Below the pieces are notes generated by a model that was not told the DNA's origin, ran no database searches, and saw only the letters and a program-made list of their open reading frames with translations. The translations under genes and the position numbers were made by a program. A stretch of 64,000 bases of DNA from assembly GCF_014205015.1 (NCBI RefSeq), contig NZ_JACHMO010000001.1, forward strand, positions 8,308,001 through 8,372,000. The letters run 5' to 3'. Positions 17,754 to 25,657 of this stretch are shown here, piece after piece (position 1 is the stretch's first letter; every line of letters begins with the position of its first letter). Source of the stretch: Saccharothrix ecbatanensis (GTDB lineage Bacteria > Actinomycetota > Actinomycetes > Mycobacteriales > Pseudonocardiaceae).

Positions 17754-18587
17754 CTAATTGTCCTTGGTGGCCAACCTCATCGCCGCCAGCGACAGGCCGA
17801 TCACGATGTAGCACCCGGCCACCACCGTGCCGCGCCACAACTGCTCCGTCGGCAACGGGTCGCGCATGACGTCGATCATGCCCTCCCACGCCGACGTGAT
17901 GAGGTACGGGTGCAGCCAGTCCAGCGCGCTGAACAGCCCCAACACCGCGAACACGATCACACCGGCCATCGTCGCGGCCATCACCACCAGCGGGTGCTCG
18001 GTGCACGCCGAGATCGCCATCGCGATCGCCGCCACACCCCACACCTGCACCGTGACCAGCAAGATCGTCAACGCGATCCGCCCGAGCCCTGCGCCGAACG
18101 ACAGCGTCGAACCCGACAGCGTGAGCATCCCGTCACCGCCGAACAGCACCACACCGGTGATCATGCCCACCACGGCGATCAACGTGACCGCCACCAACGA
18201 CATGAACGCCACGCCGAACGACTTGATCGCCAGCAGCCGGATCCGCCCGACCGGCGAGAGCAGCAACCCCCGCAACGTGCCGTGCTGCGCCTCACCGGCC
18301 AGCCCGTCCGCCGCCCAGATCGCACCCACCAGCGGCAACAGCAGGGGCAGGGCCAGGAACAGCGTGAACACCGGCAGCACCAGGCCGTTGCCCGCGATGA
18401 TCGCGGCCAGACCAGGCCCCGCGGGGCCGTCGCCGTCGGTCGCGAACCACAGCCCGACACCGGCCAGGATCGGCACCAGGCACAGCGAAGCCAGCCCGAT
18501 CACGGTCCGCGGCCGGCGCAGGATCCAGCGCAGCTCCGAGCGCAGTTGCCTGCCCAGCGGAGCGCGCACCGCCACCAGCGCGCTCAT
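17754..18587 (-). CDS. ABC-2 type transporter permease
   Basis: A 277-residue membrane protein with six hydrophobic segments. An N-terminal cytoplasmic stretch (LRSELRWILRRPRTV) and the first helix are followed by GEAQHGTLRGLLLSPVGRIRLLAIKS, the amphipathic coupling motif of ABC-2 exporters. It pairs with the ATPase upstream, whose stop overlaps this ATG as ATGA. Such two-gene exporters next to two-component systems often move lipids, peptides or antibiotics outward. The substrate is not identifiable. Confidence 0.88.
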   Translation of the reverse strand: MSALVAVRAPLGRQLRSELRWILRRPRTVIGLASLCLVPILAGVGLWFATDGDGPAGPGLAAIIAGNGLVLPVFTLFLALPLLLPLVGAIWAADGLAGEAQHGTLRGLLLSPVGRIRLLAIKSFGVAFMSLVAVTLIAVVGMITGVVLFGGDGMLTLSGSTLSFGAGLGRIALTILLVTVQVWGVAAIAMAISACTEHPLVVMAATMAGVIVFAVLGLFSALDWLHPYLITSAWEGMIDVMRDPLPTEQLWRGTVVAGCYIVIGLSLAAMRLATKDN

Positions 18588-19603
18588 CGGGGTCCCTCCT
18601 CGATCGTGTCCACCGCGGACAGGTTGTGGTCGGACTCCTCGGCCTCGGTGAGCCGGGCGAAGAGGTCCTCCAGGCCGGTCCGGTGCCGACGCGCCTCGTG
18701 CACCGCGACCCCCGCGTGCACCAACGTCTCCAGCACCACGGGCGCGGTCGTGCCGATCAGCTCGACCCGCACGCCGTCCTCGAAGGGCCGCGCCGAGATC
18801 CGGCCCGCGCGCAACGCGCTCAGCGCGTCCTCCACGTCCGGCGTGACGATCAGCAGCGAACTGCTGTCCGCGTGCAGCAACTCGGCCAGTTCCCCTTGCG
18901 CCACAACGGTTCCCCGGTGCAGCACGGCAACGTGCGTGCACGTCGCCTCGATCTCGCTCAGCAGGTGCGACGACACGACGACCGTGCTGCCCGCCTCGTG
19001 CAGGTCCGCGATCACCTTGCGCACCTCGCGCGTGCCCGCCGGGTCCAAGCCGTTCGTCGGCTCGTCCAGCACGATCAGCCTGCGCGGCACGAGCAGCGCC
19101 GAGGCCAGCCCCAGCCGCTGCTTCATCCCCAGCGAGTACCCGCGGTAACGCCGGTGCGCCGCGGCGGCGAGACCGACCCGCTCCAACGCGTCCTCCACGG
19201 CCTGCCGGATGTCACCGCTCGCCAGCAGCGGCTCGAACGCCGCCGCCCGCCGCAGGTTCTCCCGACCGGACAGGAAGGGGTGGAACCCCGGACCCTCGAC
19301 CAGCGCACCCACGTGCGGCAACGCCTGCGCGACGCCGTCGGGCAACGCCTTCCCCAGCAGCTCGACCTCCCCCTGGGTCGGCCGCACGAGCCCGAGCAGC
19401 ATGCGGATAGTGGTGGTCTTGCCCGACCCGTTCGGGCCGAGCATCCCGAGCACCGCCCCCTCCGGCACGTCGAGATCGACCCGGTCCACCGCGACCGTGC
19501 GCCCGTACACCTTGCGCAGTCCTCGCGTCCGGGCCGCGAAGACCGGGGTGGAGCCGGCCGCCGAAGCGGTCGACCCCACCCGTGCGCTGGTCGAGGTGGT
19601 CAC
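18584..19603 (-). CDS. ABC-2 type transporter ATP-binding protein
   Basis: A 339-residue ATPase: Walker A GPNGSGKTT, signature YSLGMKQR (the LGMKQR variant usual in this exporter family), Walker B LIVLDEPTNGLDP and H-loop VVSSHLLSE. A C-terminal domain of about 100 residues follows, as in CcmA/DrrA-type proteins. Drug-resistance ATPases such as DrrA share this layout, but the match is generic. The GTG start at 19603 overlaps the stop of the LolA-like gene (GTGA), so the three genes are coupled. Confidence 0.9.
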   Translation of the reverse strand: MTTSTSARVGSTASAAGSTPVFAARTRGLRKVYGRTVAVDRVDLDVPEGAVLGMLGPNGSGKTTTIRMLLGLVRPTQGEVELLGKALPDGVAQALPHVGALVEGPGFHPFLSGRENLRRAAAFEPLLASGDIRQAVEDALERVGLAAAAHRRYRGYSLGMKQRLGLASALLVPRRLIVLDEPTNGLDPAGTREVRKVIADLHEAGSTVVVSSHLLSEIEATCTHVAVLHRGTVVAQGELAELLHADSSSLLIVTPDVEDALSALRAGRISARPFEDGVRVELIGTTAPVVLETLVHAGVAVHEARRHRTGLEDLFARLTEAEESDHNLSAVDTIEEGPR

Positions 19604-20727
19604 TTGACCTGACCGATCGCGTCCACCAGCACCTGCTCCGGCACCGCGCCCGCGACCACTCGGCCGTCGTCGGCGACGAGCACGGCGCCGACCCGCGTGG
19701 TGATGAGCGTGCCCGAACCCCAGGCGCCGCTGACCTGCTTGCCCAACTGCTTCAGCAGGCCCTCGACGTCGACGTCCCCGCCTTCGGAGAACTGCGGGCG
19801 ACCCTGGCCCCGCTGCTCCTGCTGCTCGGCGAAGCCGGCCAGGGCGTCCTGCGGGGTGCGTACGGCCACGACGACGTCCCAGCCCTCACCGATGAGCTGC
19901 GGCTTCGCCTCGGTCAACGCCTGCTCGGCGGCGGCCTTGTCCTCCGCCGTCGGCTCCTCGAGCTCAGGCTCGGTCACCTTCGCCCCGGCGGGCGGGGTGA
20001 ACGCGAACAGCGACGCGTCCTGCGGGCCGACGTTCAGCTCGGAGAACCCGACCTGCACGGCGGGCGCGTCCGTGCCGTTGGTCAGCACGGCCATCCGCAG
20101 CGGCAGCCGCAGCTCCGAGTCGACCGCGATGCGCACCTCGCGCAGCACCGTCTTCTCGGTCGGCTTCGGCGTCAGCACCAGCTCGTACGCGGGCCGGTTG
20201 GCGACCCGCGCGGTGCCGTCGACGGTGACGTCGCTGTACTGCTGGATCGCCGCCACCACCTGCCGTGACACCGTCACCGGGTCGGTCGGCGCGGAGTGCT
20301 CCTGACCCAGCTCCAGCTTCTGACCCTCGAACGACCCGTGCGGCGTCTTGAACACGGTCTGCTCGGCCGAGTTCCACAGCCACGCGGTCTGGCCGTCGTC
20401 CACGAACGTGCGCTCCGCGTCGCCGCCCGGCAGCTGCACCCGGATCTTGCCCGTGCCGTCGCTCCACATCCGCACCGTGCTCGCGCCGTCCGACAGCTGC
20501 GGCACACCGGCGAGCGCCGGGATGCCGAGGTCGTTGTTCACCGCGACCGAACCGCCGAACGCGGTCGGCTTGGCGTTGAGCACCGACTCGACCAGCGCCT
20601 CGGCGCTGACATCCGGCAGCACCGGTGCGGGTCCCGCGCCGGCCGGCATCGCGAGCACCCCGAGCCCGGTGGCTCCGGCGATCACTCCGGCCGCCGCCGC
20701 CACGACGGTCACCCTTCTCCGGTCCAT
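19600..20727 (-). CDS. LolA-like exported protein
   Basis: A 375-residue protein with a twin-basic N-terminus and a hydrophobic signal or anchor (VVAAAAGVIAGATGLGVLAM). A large beta-rich domain follows, of the LolA/RseB-like lipoprotein-carrier fold (STVRMWSDGTGKIRVQLPG, DDGQTAWLWNSAEQTVFKT, RPAYELVLTPK, EVRIAVDSELRLPLRM, VGFSELNVGP). A C-terminal region contains WGSGTLITTRVGAVLVADDGRV. This fold binds acyl chains or senses envelope lipids. As the first gene of an operon with an ABC exporter, divergent from a sensor kinase, it is a candidate envelope-stress or lipid-handling factor (inference). Confidence 0.8.
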   Translation of the reverse strand: MDRRRVTVVAAAAGVIAGATGLGVLAMPAGAGPAPVLPDVSAEALVESVLNAKPTAFGGSVAVNNDLGIPALAGVPQLSDGASTVRMWSDGTGKIRVQLPGGDAERTFVDDGQTAWLWNSAEQTVFKTPHGSFEGQKLELGQEHSAPTDPVTVSRQVVAAIQQYSDVTVDGTARVANRPAYELVLTPKPTEKTVLREVRIAVDSELRLPLRMAVLTNGTDAPAVQVGFSELNVGPQDASLFAFTPPAGAKVTEPELEEPTAEDKAAAEQALTEAKPQLIGEGWDVVVAVRTPQDALAGFAEQQEQRGQGRPQFSEGGDVDVEGLLKQLGKQVSGAWGSGTLITTRVGAVLVADDGRVVAGAVPEQVLVDAIGQVK

Positions 20728-20790
20728 TGTTCCCTCCTCCTACCGGGCAGCCCCTTGCGTCCCGACACCCCAGACACTGCTCCGACGGCC

Positions 20791-20827
20791 CTGAGACACC
20801 GCTGAGACGCTGAGAGGGCACTGAGAC
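20791..20827. promoter_or_regulatory. paired CTGAGAC direct repeats, candidate response-regulator operator
   Basis: CTGAGAC at 20791, CTGAGAC at 20802, CTGAGAG at 20810 and CTGAGAC at 20821: two pairs, each with 11-bp spacing. OmpR/PhoB-type regulators bind head-to-tail half-sites about 11 bp apart. The site lies in the 141-bp divergent region between the LolA-like operon and the gene for exactly such a regulator. Confidence 0.55.
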
Positions 20828-20868
20828 TTCCGCGCCGATTGTCCTCCTCAACAGGCATGCTGTGGGGC

Positions 20869-21591
20869 GTGAGACCACGGGTGTTGGTTGTGGACGACGA
20901 GATCGGTGTCCGACGCGCGCTGGAACGCGGCTTGTCCGCGGAGGGCATGGAGGTGGTCACCGCCGCCGACGGTCCCAACGCGCTGCGGGTGGCGTTGACC
21001 GGCGCGTTCGACGTCGTGCTGCTGGACATCATGCTGCCGGGCCTGTCCGGTTACCGGGTGTTGCAGCGAATGCGGGCGGACGGTGTGCGCACGCCCGTGC
21101 TGATGGTGTCGGCGAAGGACGGCGAGGTGGACCAGGCCGACGGCCTCGACCTCGGCGCGGACGGCTACCTGGTGAAACCGTTCTCGTTCGTGGTGCTGGT
21201 CGCGCAGGTCAGGGCGTTGCTGCGGCGGAATTCGTCGGACCTGGCGCGGCGTCGGCTCAAGCTCGGCGAGCTGGTGGTGGACCGGGCGACGCGTGAGGTG
21301 AGCTGGGCCGGTGAGCACGTGGCGCTGTCGCCGCGCGAGTACGCCGTGCTCGACGTGCTGGCCAGCCGGGCCGGGTCCGTGGTGACGAAGGACGAGCTGC
21401 TGCGCACGGTGTGGGGTGACGAGCAGGCGGCGACCCGCAACGCGGTCGAGGTGTACGTCGGCTACCTGCGGCGCAAGCTCGACGCGATGGGCGCGGGCGA
21501 GGTCGTGCGGACCGTGCGCGGTCACGGCTACCTGGCGTCGACGCCCGACCTCGACGCGGCGCTGGGTTCGGCGGGGACCAGGCGCAGGTGA
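20869..21591 (+). CDS. OmpR/PhoB-family response regulator
   Basis: About 240 residues. The receiver domain has acidic VVDDE near the N-terminus, the phospho-acceptor Asp in VVLLDIMLPGLSG, the Thr/Ser switch in VLMVSAKD and Lys in YLVKPFS. A winged helix follows (LSPREYAVLDVLASRAGSVVTKDELLRTVWG, RNAVEVYVGYLRRKLD, VRTVRGHGYLAS). It resembles MprA. I used GTG 20869, which opens directly at the first strand; ATG 20857 is possible. Its stop overlaps the kinase GTG (GTGA). Likely controls the divergent LolA-ABC operon. Confidence 0.92.
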   Translation: MRPRVLVVDDEIGVRRALERGLSAEGMEVVTAADGPNALRVALTGAFDVVLLDIMLPGLSGYRVLQRMRADGVRTPVLMVSAKDGEVDQADGLDLGADGYLVKPFSFVVLVAQVRALLRRNSSDLARRRLKLGELVVDRATREVSWAGEHVALSPREYAVLDVLASRAGSVVTKDELLRTVWGDEQAATRNAVEVYVGYLRRKLDAMGAGEVVRTVRGHGYLASTPDLDAALGSAGTRRR

Positions 21592-22853
21592 ACCCGCGCT
21601 GGTGGCTGCGGCGGACGCTGCGGTTCCGGATCACCGTCGTGGCGACCGGCGCGGCCCTGCTGTGCCTGCTGGCGTTCACCCTGCTCGCGCCGTTCCTGAT
21701 CGGGTCGGTGCAGGTCACCGCGGTGGACCGGGAGCTGGCCAAGCAGGAGAACGTGCGGGTGCTGGACACCGCGGGCAACCCGTTGGACGGCGGGCCGCGG
21801 CCCGACCTGACCGCGGCGGAGGTCCGGCAGCTCAAGTCGGGCGAATCCGTGCTGCGGATGGACGGGCCGAGCGCTCAGCGGTGGGTCGGGCGGGTCGTGT
21901 TCGCGCCGGACGGCACGCCGCGGCTGCACGTCGCCGGTGACACGCTGCTCGGCTACCGGGGGGCCAACGTCCTCGGCACGCAGTGGCTCGCGTTGGCCGC
22001 GGTGCTGGTGGCGGGGATGGTGGGGATAGCGACGTGGCTGGCGGTGCGGTCGTCGTTGCGGCCGGTGGAGCGGATGCGGGTGGCCGCGGCGGAGTTGCCG
22101 CGCGGTCAACGCCTGCCCGTGCCGGCCGCGAGGGACGAGCTGCAAGCGCTTGCGGTCGCGTTGAACGCCCTGCTCGCCCGGCGTGACGAGGCCACCGAGC
22201 GGCTGCGCCGGTTCACCGGTGACGCCGCGCACGAGCTGCGTTCGCCGGTGACGTCGGTGCGGGCGCAGGCCGAGGTGGCGGTGGCGCACCCCGATCCGGA
22301 CTTCTCCATAGAGGTGCTGGAATCGGTGGTGGAGGAGTCCGAACGGCTGTCCGCGCTGGTGGACGCCTTGTTGATCTTGGCACGGGCGGACACGGGCGAG
22401 CTGCCCAGGGCCGAGCCGGTCGACCTGGTGTTGCAGGCGCAGGCCGCGGTGGACCGGCTGGGTGAGACGGAGCTGCTGGTGCAGCTCGCCGCGCCGATCA
22501 GCGCGTGCCTCATCTCGGCCGCGCGGACCGAGGTGGAGCTGGTGCTGGACAACCTGCTGCGCAACGCGGCCCGGTACGCCCGCACGTTCATCCGGATCTC
22601 GGTGCTGCCGGCGGCGCGGGAAGTGCGGCTGCTGGTGGACGACGACGGTCACGGCATCCCCGAGGAGCACCGGGAGAAGGTGTTCGACCGCTTCTACCGG
22701 GTCGAATCCGACCGGGGTCGGGCCACCGGCGGGTTCGGGCTGGGGCTGGCGCTGGTCGCGCACCTCGTGCGGCGGCGGCGCGGCACCATCAGGGCGGGCG
22801 AGTCACCCGAGGGCGGCGCACGGCTGGAAGTGCGGTGGCCGCTCTACCGGTGA
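21588..22853 (+). CDS. sensor histidine kinase
   Basis: A 421-residue kinase. Two membrane helices (about residues 16-42 and 130-150) bracket an extracytoplasmic sensor of about 90 residues. Then come a HAMP domain (VRSSLRPVERMRVAAAELP), a HisKA box with the phospho-His in FTGDAAHELRSPV, an N-box (LDNLLRNAARYA), G1 DDDGHGIP, F-box DRFYRV and G2 GGFGLGLALV. It is the partner of the preceding regulator. The sensor domain has no recognisable ligand motif. Confidence 0.94.
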   Translation: MNPRWWLRRTLRFRITVVATGAALLCLLAFTLLAPFLIGSVQVTAVDRELAKQENVRVLDTAGNPLDGGPRPDLTAAEVRQLKSGESVLRMDGPSAQRWVGRVVFAPDGTPRLHVAGDTLLGYRGANVLGTQWLALAAVLVAGMVGIATWLAVRSSLRPVERMRVAAAELPRGQRLPVPAARDELQALAVALNALLARRDEATERLRRFTGDAAHELRSPVTSVRAQAEVAVAHPDPDFSIEVLESVVEESERLSALVDALLILARADTGELPRAEPVDLVLQAQAAVDRLGETELLVQLAAPISACLISAARTEVELVLDNLLRNAARYARTFIRISVLPAAREVRLLVDDDGHGIPEEHREKVFDRFYRVESDRGRATGGFGLGLALVAHLVRRRRGTIRAGESPEGGARLEVRWPLYR

Positions 22854-22896
22854 CCGCTCTACCGGTGACCGGTTCTTTTCGACCGCTTCATAGGTC

Positions 22897-23745
22897 ATGA
22901 ATGGGGCTCCGGGAGTGGCAGGATCGACGTTCGTGCCCGAGCTCAGGATCACCACGCTCATCGACGCCCCGCTGCGGACGGTCGCCGCCGCGTTGCTGGA
23001 CGCCCGACTGCTGGCCCGTGCGGTGCGTGGGCTGGGCGTGCGGATCTCCGGTGGGCCGGTGCTGTTCGCGGGGGCGACGCTGGACGGGTCGGTCGGGCCG
23101 GTCGACGGGACGTTGTTCGTGACGCGGGCCGACACCACCGGTGTGTCGGCGGAGCTGGTCGGTGGGCCGTTGCCCCGGTTCACGCTGGTCACGGACCTGC
23201 TGCACACCGGCGGCGGCACGATGGTGGTCGACTCGGTGGAGTGGTCCAGCCCCGGCGGTCCGTTCGGGCGGCTGGCTGACGTGCTCGTCGGGCGCGGGTT
23301 GGCGTTGAAGGTGCTTGAGGCGCGTGCTGCCGCCGTGTCCGCGCGGAGTGTCGAGCTGCTGAGCGCGCGCGTAGTAGTAGGTGCGGCGATCATCCGTGAC
23401 GGGCTGCTCTTGGCGCAGCAACGCTCGTACCCGCCTGAGGCCGCGGGGAAGTGGGAGCTGCCCGGTGGTCGGGTGGAGCCTGGCGAGACCGACCACGCCG
23501 CGGTGATCCGTGAATGCTCGGAGGAGTTGGGCGTCACCGTGGAGCCGGACGACCAGATCGGACCCGACATCCCGCTGCGTGCCGACCTCGTGCTCCGCGT
23601 GTTCGCCGCCCACCTCACCGAGGGCGAACCCGAGGCCGTCGAGCACCGCGCCGTCCGCTGGCTCACCGCCGCCGACCTGGACACCGTCGACTGGCTCCCC
23701 GCCGACCGCGTCCTGCTCCCCGCCCTACACCCCCTCCTGACCTGA
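22897..23745 (+). CDS. SRPBCC-like domain fused to a NUDIX hydrolase
   Basis: A 282-residue two-domain protein. Residues 15-145 look like an SRPBCC/polyketide-cyclase-type ligand-binding fold (ITTLIDAPLRTVAAALLDARL, FTLVTDLLHTGGGTMVVDSVEW, a C-terminal amphipathic helix). Residues 150-280 are a MutT-type NUDIX domain with an intact box, G-x5-E-x7-RECSEELGV, in GRVEPGETDHAAVIRECSEELGV positions. This suggests (d)NTP pyrophosphohydrolase activity. The joining of the two folds in one chain is uncommon. Start ATG 22897 is uncertain; GTG 22933 would remove 12 residues. Confidence 0.8.
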   Translation: MNGAPGVAGSTFVPELRITTLIDAPLRTVAAALLDARLLARAVRGLGVRISGGPVLFAGATLDGSVGPVDGTLFVTRADTTGVSAELVGGPLPRFTLVTDLLHTGGGTMVVDSVEWSSPGGPFGRLADVLVGRGLALKVLEARAAAVSARSVELLSARVVVGAAIIRDGLLLAQQRSYPPEAAGKWELPGGRVEPGETDHAAVIRECSEELGVTVEPDDQIGPDIPLRADLVLRVFAAHLTEGEPEAVEHRAVRWLTAADLDTVDWLPADRVLLPALHPLLT

Positions 23746-23771
23746 CCCCTCCCACCTAACCCTCCCCGCGC

Positions 23772-24031
23772 GTGTCGAACCCCCAGCGCCCGCGTGTCGA
23801 ACCCCCAGGCCCCGTGAGTCCTACGTTCGCGTCCCGCGAGTCCTACGTTCAGAACAACCGTGTCCTACGTTCAGGACCCCTGAATTCAACGCTCGGAACA
23901 CGGGTCGGCCGACCCGAGCCGTCCTGAGCGTTGAATTCGGGGTACGGGAACGTAGGACTCACGGGTCCTGAACGTAGGACTCACGGGGGCTGGAGGTTCG
24001 ACACGCGGGGCCTGGGGGTTCGACTCGCGCG
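23772..24031. repeat. inverted-repeat element between convergent genes, copy 1
   Basis: About 260 bp built from three words and their reverse complements. The left arm has GTGTCGAACCCCCAG twice (23772, 23794), then (G/C)GAGTCCTACGTTC twice, GTGTCCTACGTTCAGGAC, and GAATTCAACGCTC. The centre is the perfect palindrome CGGGTCGGCCGACCCG (23901-23916). The right arm repeats GTTGAATTC, GAACGTAGGACTCACGG twice, and GTTCGACACGCG/GTTCGACTCGCG. The RNA would fold into one very long hairpin on either strand. It exactly fills the space between the NUDIX stop and the trpS stop. A second copy lies at 40480-40686. Confidence 0.9.
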
Positions 24032-24038
24032 GAGGGGG

Positions 24039-25004
24039 TCAGGTCAGGCCGGACATGCGCAGGGCGGCGTCGAGGCGGTGGCGGCAGCGTTCGCGGGAAC
24101 GGTCGGCGCCGTGGGCTCGGGCCCGGTCCAGTTCGGCCGGGTCGTCCAAGAGCCGCTGCGTGCCCTCGCGGACGGGACGCAGCTCCTCCACCACGGCCTC
24201 GGCGGTGGTCTCCTTCAACTCCGCGTAGTCCTTCACGGTGCCCGCCAACTCCTCCGGGTCCTTCCGCGTGCACGCCGCCAGGATCTCCAGCAGGTTCGCC
24301 ACGCCCGGCTGCTCCTCCGGCGCGTAACGCACCTCGCCCCGGTCGTCCGTCACCGCCCGCCGGATCTTGCGGAGCACCAGGTCAGGCGGGTCGAGCACGA
24401 ACACCGTGCCCGCCGCGTCCTTCGCCGTCTTGGCCATCTTCCGCGACGGATCCGCCAGGTCGCGAACGCGTGCGGCGGTCGGCGGCACGACGGCGCGAGG
24501 CGTCACGAACACCTCGCCGTACGTGCCGTTGAACCGCCGCGCCAACACCCGCGCCAGCTCCACGTGCTGCCGCTGGTCGTCACCGACCGGCACCTCGTGC
24601 GCCCCCTGCAACAGGATGTCCGCCGCCATCAGCACCGGGTAGGTGAGCAGGCTCAACCGGACCGACGACCGACCCGCCGACTTCTCCTTGAACTGGATCA
24701 TCCGGGCGGCCTCGCCGTACGTGCAGGTGCACTCCAGCACCCACGTCAGCGCGCCCAGCTCCCGCACCAGGTCGGACTGCACCGCCACCGACGTCGGATC
24801 CACGCCGGCGGCGATGAGCACCGCCAACTGCTCCCTCGTCAACGACCGCAGCCGGGACGGGTTGTGCGACGCCGTCATCGCGTGCAAGTCGCTGATGAAG
24901 TAGACGTCCTCGTCGGTGCCCTCGGCGGCCCACCGCCTGATCGCGCCGAGGTAGTTGCCCAGCTGGACGGGGCCGGACGGGGTGATCGCGGACAGCCTGA
25001 TCAT
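24039..25004 (-). CDS. trpS: tryptophanyl-tRNA synthetase under attenuation control
   Basis: A 321-residue class I synthetase that charges tRNA-Trp. The HIGH-equivalent is PSGPVQLGNYLGA near the N-terminus. The tryptophan pocket region follows (FISDLHAMTA, LLTYPVLMAADILL, VGDDQRQHVELAR). The KMSKS loop reads KMAKT, a drift from consensus that keeps both lysines. ATG 25004 follows AAGGGAT. The gene is preceded by a Trp-codon leader peptide and terminator hairpin, the arrangement described for the inducible, indolmycin-resistant auxiliary TrpRS of Streptomyces coelicolor. An auxiliary role is therefore plausible but unproven; I cannot see whether a second trpS exists. Confidence 0.92.
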   Translation of the reverse strand: MIRLSAITPSGPVQLGNYLGAIRRWAAEGTDEDVYFISDLHAMTASHNPSRLRSLTREQLAVLIAAGVDPTSVAVQSDLVRELGALTWVLECTCTYGEAARMIQFKEKSAGRSSVRLSLLTYPVLMAADILLQGAHEVPVGDDQRQHVELARVLARRFNGTYGEVFVTPRAVVPPTAARVRDLADPSRKMAKTAKDAAGTVFVLDPPDLVLRKIRRAVTDDRGEVRYAPEEQPGVANLLEILAACTRKDPEELAGTVKDYAELKETTAEAVVEELRPVREGTQRLLDDPAELDRARAHGADRSRERCRHRLDAALRMSGLT

Positions 25005-25051
25005 GGTGATCCCTTCGGGTGTGCCCGCCCGACGGACCCCCGAAAGCACGA

Positions 25052-25073
25052 AGGCCGCCCCAGCGGGCGGCCT
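25052..25073 (-). terminator. trpS attenuator hairpin
   Basis: A perfect 9-bp stem AGGCCGCCC/GGGCGGCCT with a 4-nt loop, lying between the leader-peptide stop and the trpS start. On the minus strand it is followed by TCGTGCTTTC. The leader RNA just upstream contains GGCGGCCC (around 25098-25105), which can pair with the terminator's GGCCGCC arm as an antiterminator. Confidence 0.8.
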
Positions 25074-25094
25074 GCGTTCGTCTGCGCGCAGTTC

Positions 25095-25142
25095 TCAGGG
25101 CCGCCGGAAGGCGGACCACCAGAACGTGTGAAGAGTGCGCAC
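25095..25142 (-). CDS. trpS leader peptide with tandem Trp codons
   Basis: A 15-residue frame, MRTLHTFWWSAFRRP, with GTG start at 25142, two consecutive TGG codons at 25121-25116 and TGA at 25097-25095. The codons just after the Trp pair lie in a hairpin (CCGCC/GGCGG, 25101-25114), followed by the trpS attenuator. When charged tRNA-Trp is scarce, a ribosome stalled on TGG-TGG would free the antiterminator and allow trpS transcription. A TAAGAT hexamer ends 6 nt before the GTG, so the leader is probably translated from a leaderless mRNA. Confidence 0.82.
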   Translation of the reverse strand: MRTLHTFWWSAFRRP

Positions 25143-25148
25143 GCCGCG

Positions 25149-25176
25149 ATCTTAGCGTGTCGACGGGCATGTCACG
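25149..25176 (-). promoter_or_regulatory. trpS leader promoter
   Basis: Minus-strand -10 hexamer TAAGAT (25154-25149), with a GTGACA/CGTGAC-like -35 15-16 bp upstream. The predicted start of transcription falls on the GTG of the leader peptide. Confidence 0.55.
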
Positions 25177-25192
25177 GGTCTACATTTCATCC

Positions 25193-25492
25193 ATGTACGT
25201 CGTGCTGCTGGAGTACACCGCACCGCTGGATGAGGTCGACTACGCGCTCCCGGACCACACGGAGTGGCTGAAGAAGCAGTACGAGGCCGGGTACTTCCTG
25301 GCCTCGGGCCGTCAGGTGCCCCGCGTCGGCGGCGTGATCATCGCCCGGCCGATGGTGCGCGGGAAGCTGGACGCGCTGCTCGCCACGGACCCGTTCGCGA
25401 TCCGCAAGCTGGCGAAGTACCAGGTGGTGGAGTTCCAGGCCACCCGGACGGCGCCCGAACTGGCCAGGGTCAACGAAGCGGTGATGGGCTGA
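25193..25492 (+). CDS. YciI-family protein
   Basis: A 99-residue ferredoxin-like-fold protein of the YCII family. It starts MYVVLLEYTAPLDEVDYALPDH and continues with AGYFLASGRQVPRVGGVIIA and DPFAIRKLAKYQVVEF. YCII domains carry a conserved His-Asp pair (LPDHTEWL here) and may be small hydrolases, but no substrate is established. ATG 25193 has TACATT 6 nt upstream and no ribosome site, pointing to a leaderless transcript. It is divergent from the trpS leader. Confidence 0.85.
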   Translation: MYVVLLEYTAPLDEVDYALPDHTEWLKKQYEAGYFLASGRQVPRVGGVIIARPMVRGKLDALLATDPFAIRKLAKYQVVEFQATRTAPELARVNEAVMG

Positions 25493-25657
25493 CCGCAGGC
25501 ACGGCCCGCGTCCCACCCGGCGTCGGCCGGGCGGTAGGCCTCACGCGGCCTGATCGCGGTCGGTCCAGCGGCCCGCACTCGGTCCACCGGCCTGCAGGCG
25601 GTCCGGCAGTTGGTCCAGCGGCCCCGCAGGTGGCCGCAGCAGGGCTTGCGCTAGGCC

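Noticed and set aside
17523..19148. A 541-codon plus-strand frame over the GNAT, permease and ATPase genes
   Set aside because: His/Gln/Arg-rich low-complexity translation, no ribosome site, and antisense to three coupled genes with clear motifs.
23772..24031. Inverted-repeat element considered as an insertion sequence or CRISPR
   Set aside because: No transposase frame, no target-site duplication visible, and the words occur in both orientations without equal spacers.
24039..25004. The KMAKT loop and Gln in the HIGH-equivalent taken as signs of a dead synthetase
   Set aside because: Other bacterial TrpRS enzymes also lack the first His of HIGH, both lysines of the KMSKS loop remain, and intact attenuation control argues for an active product.
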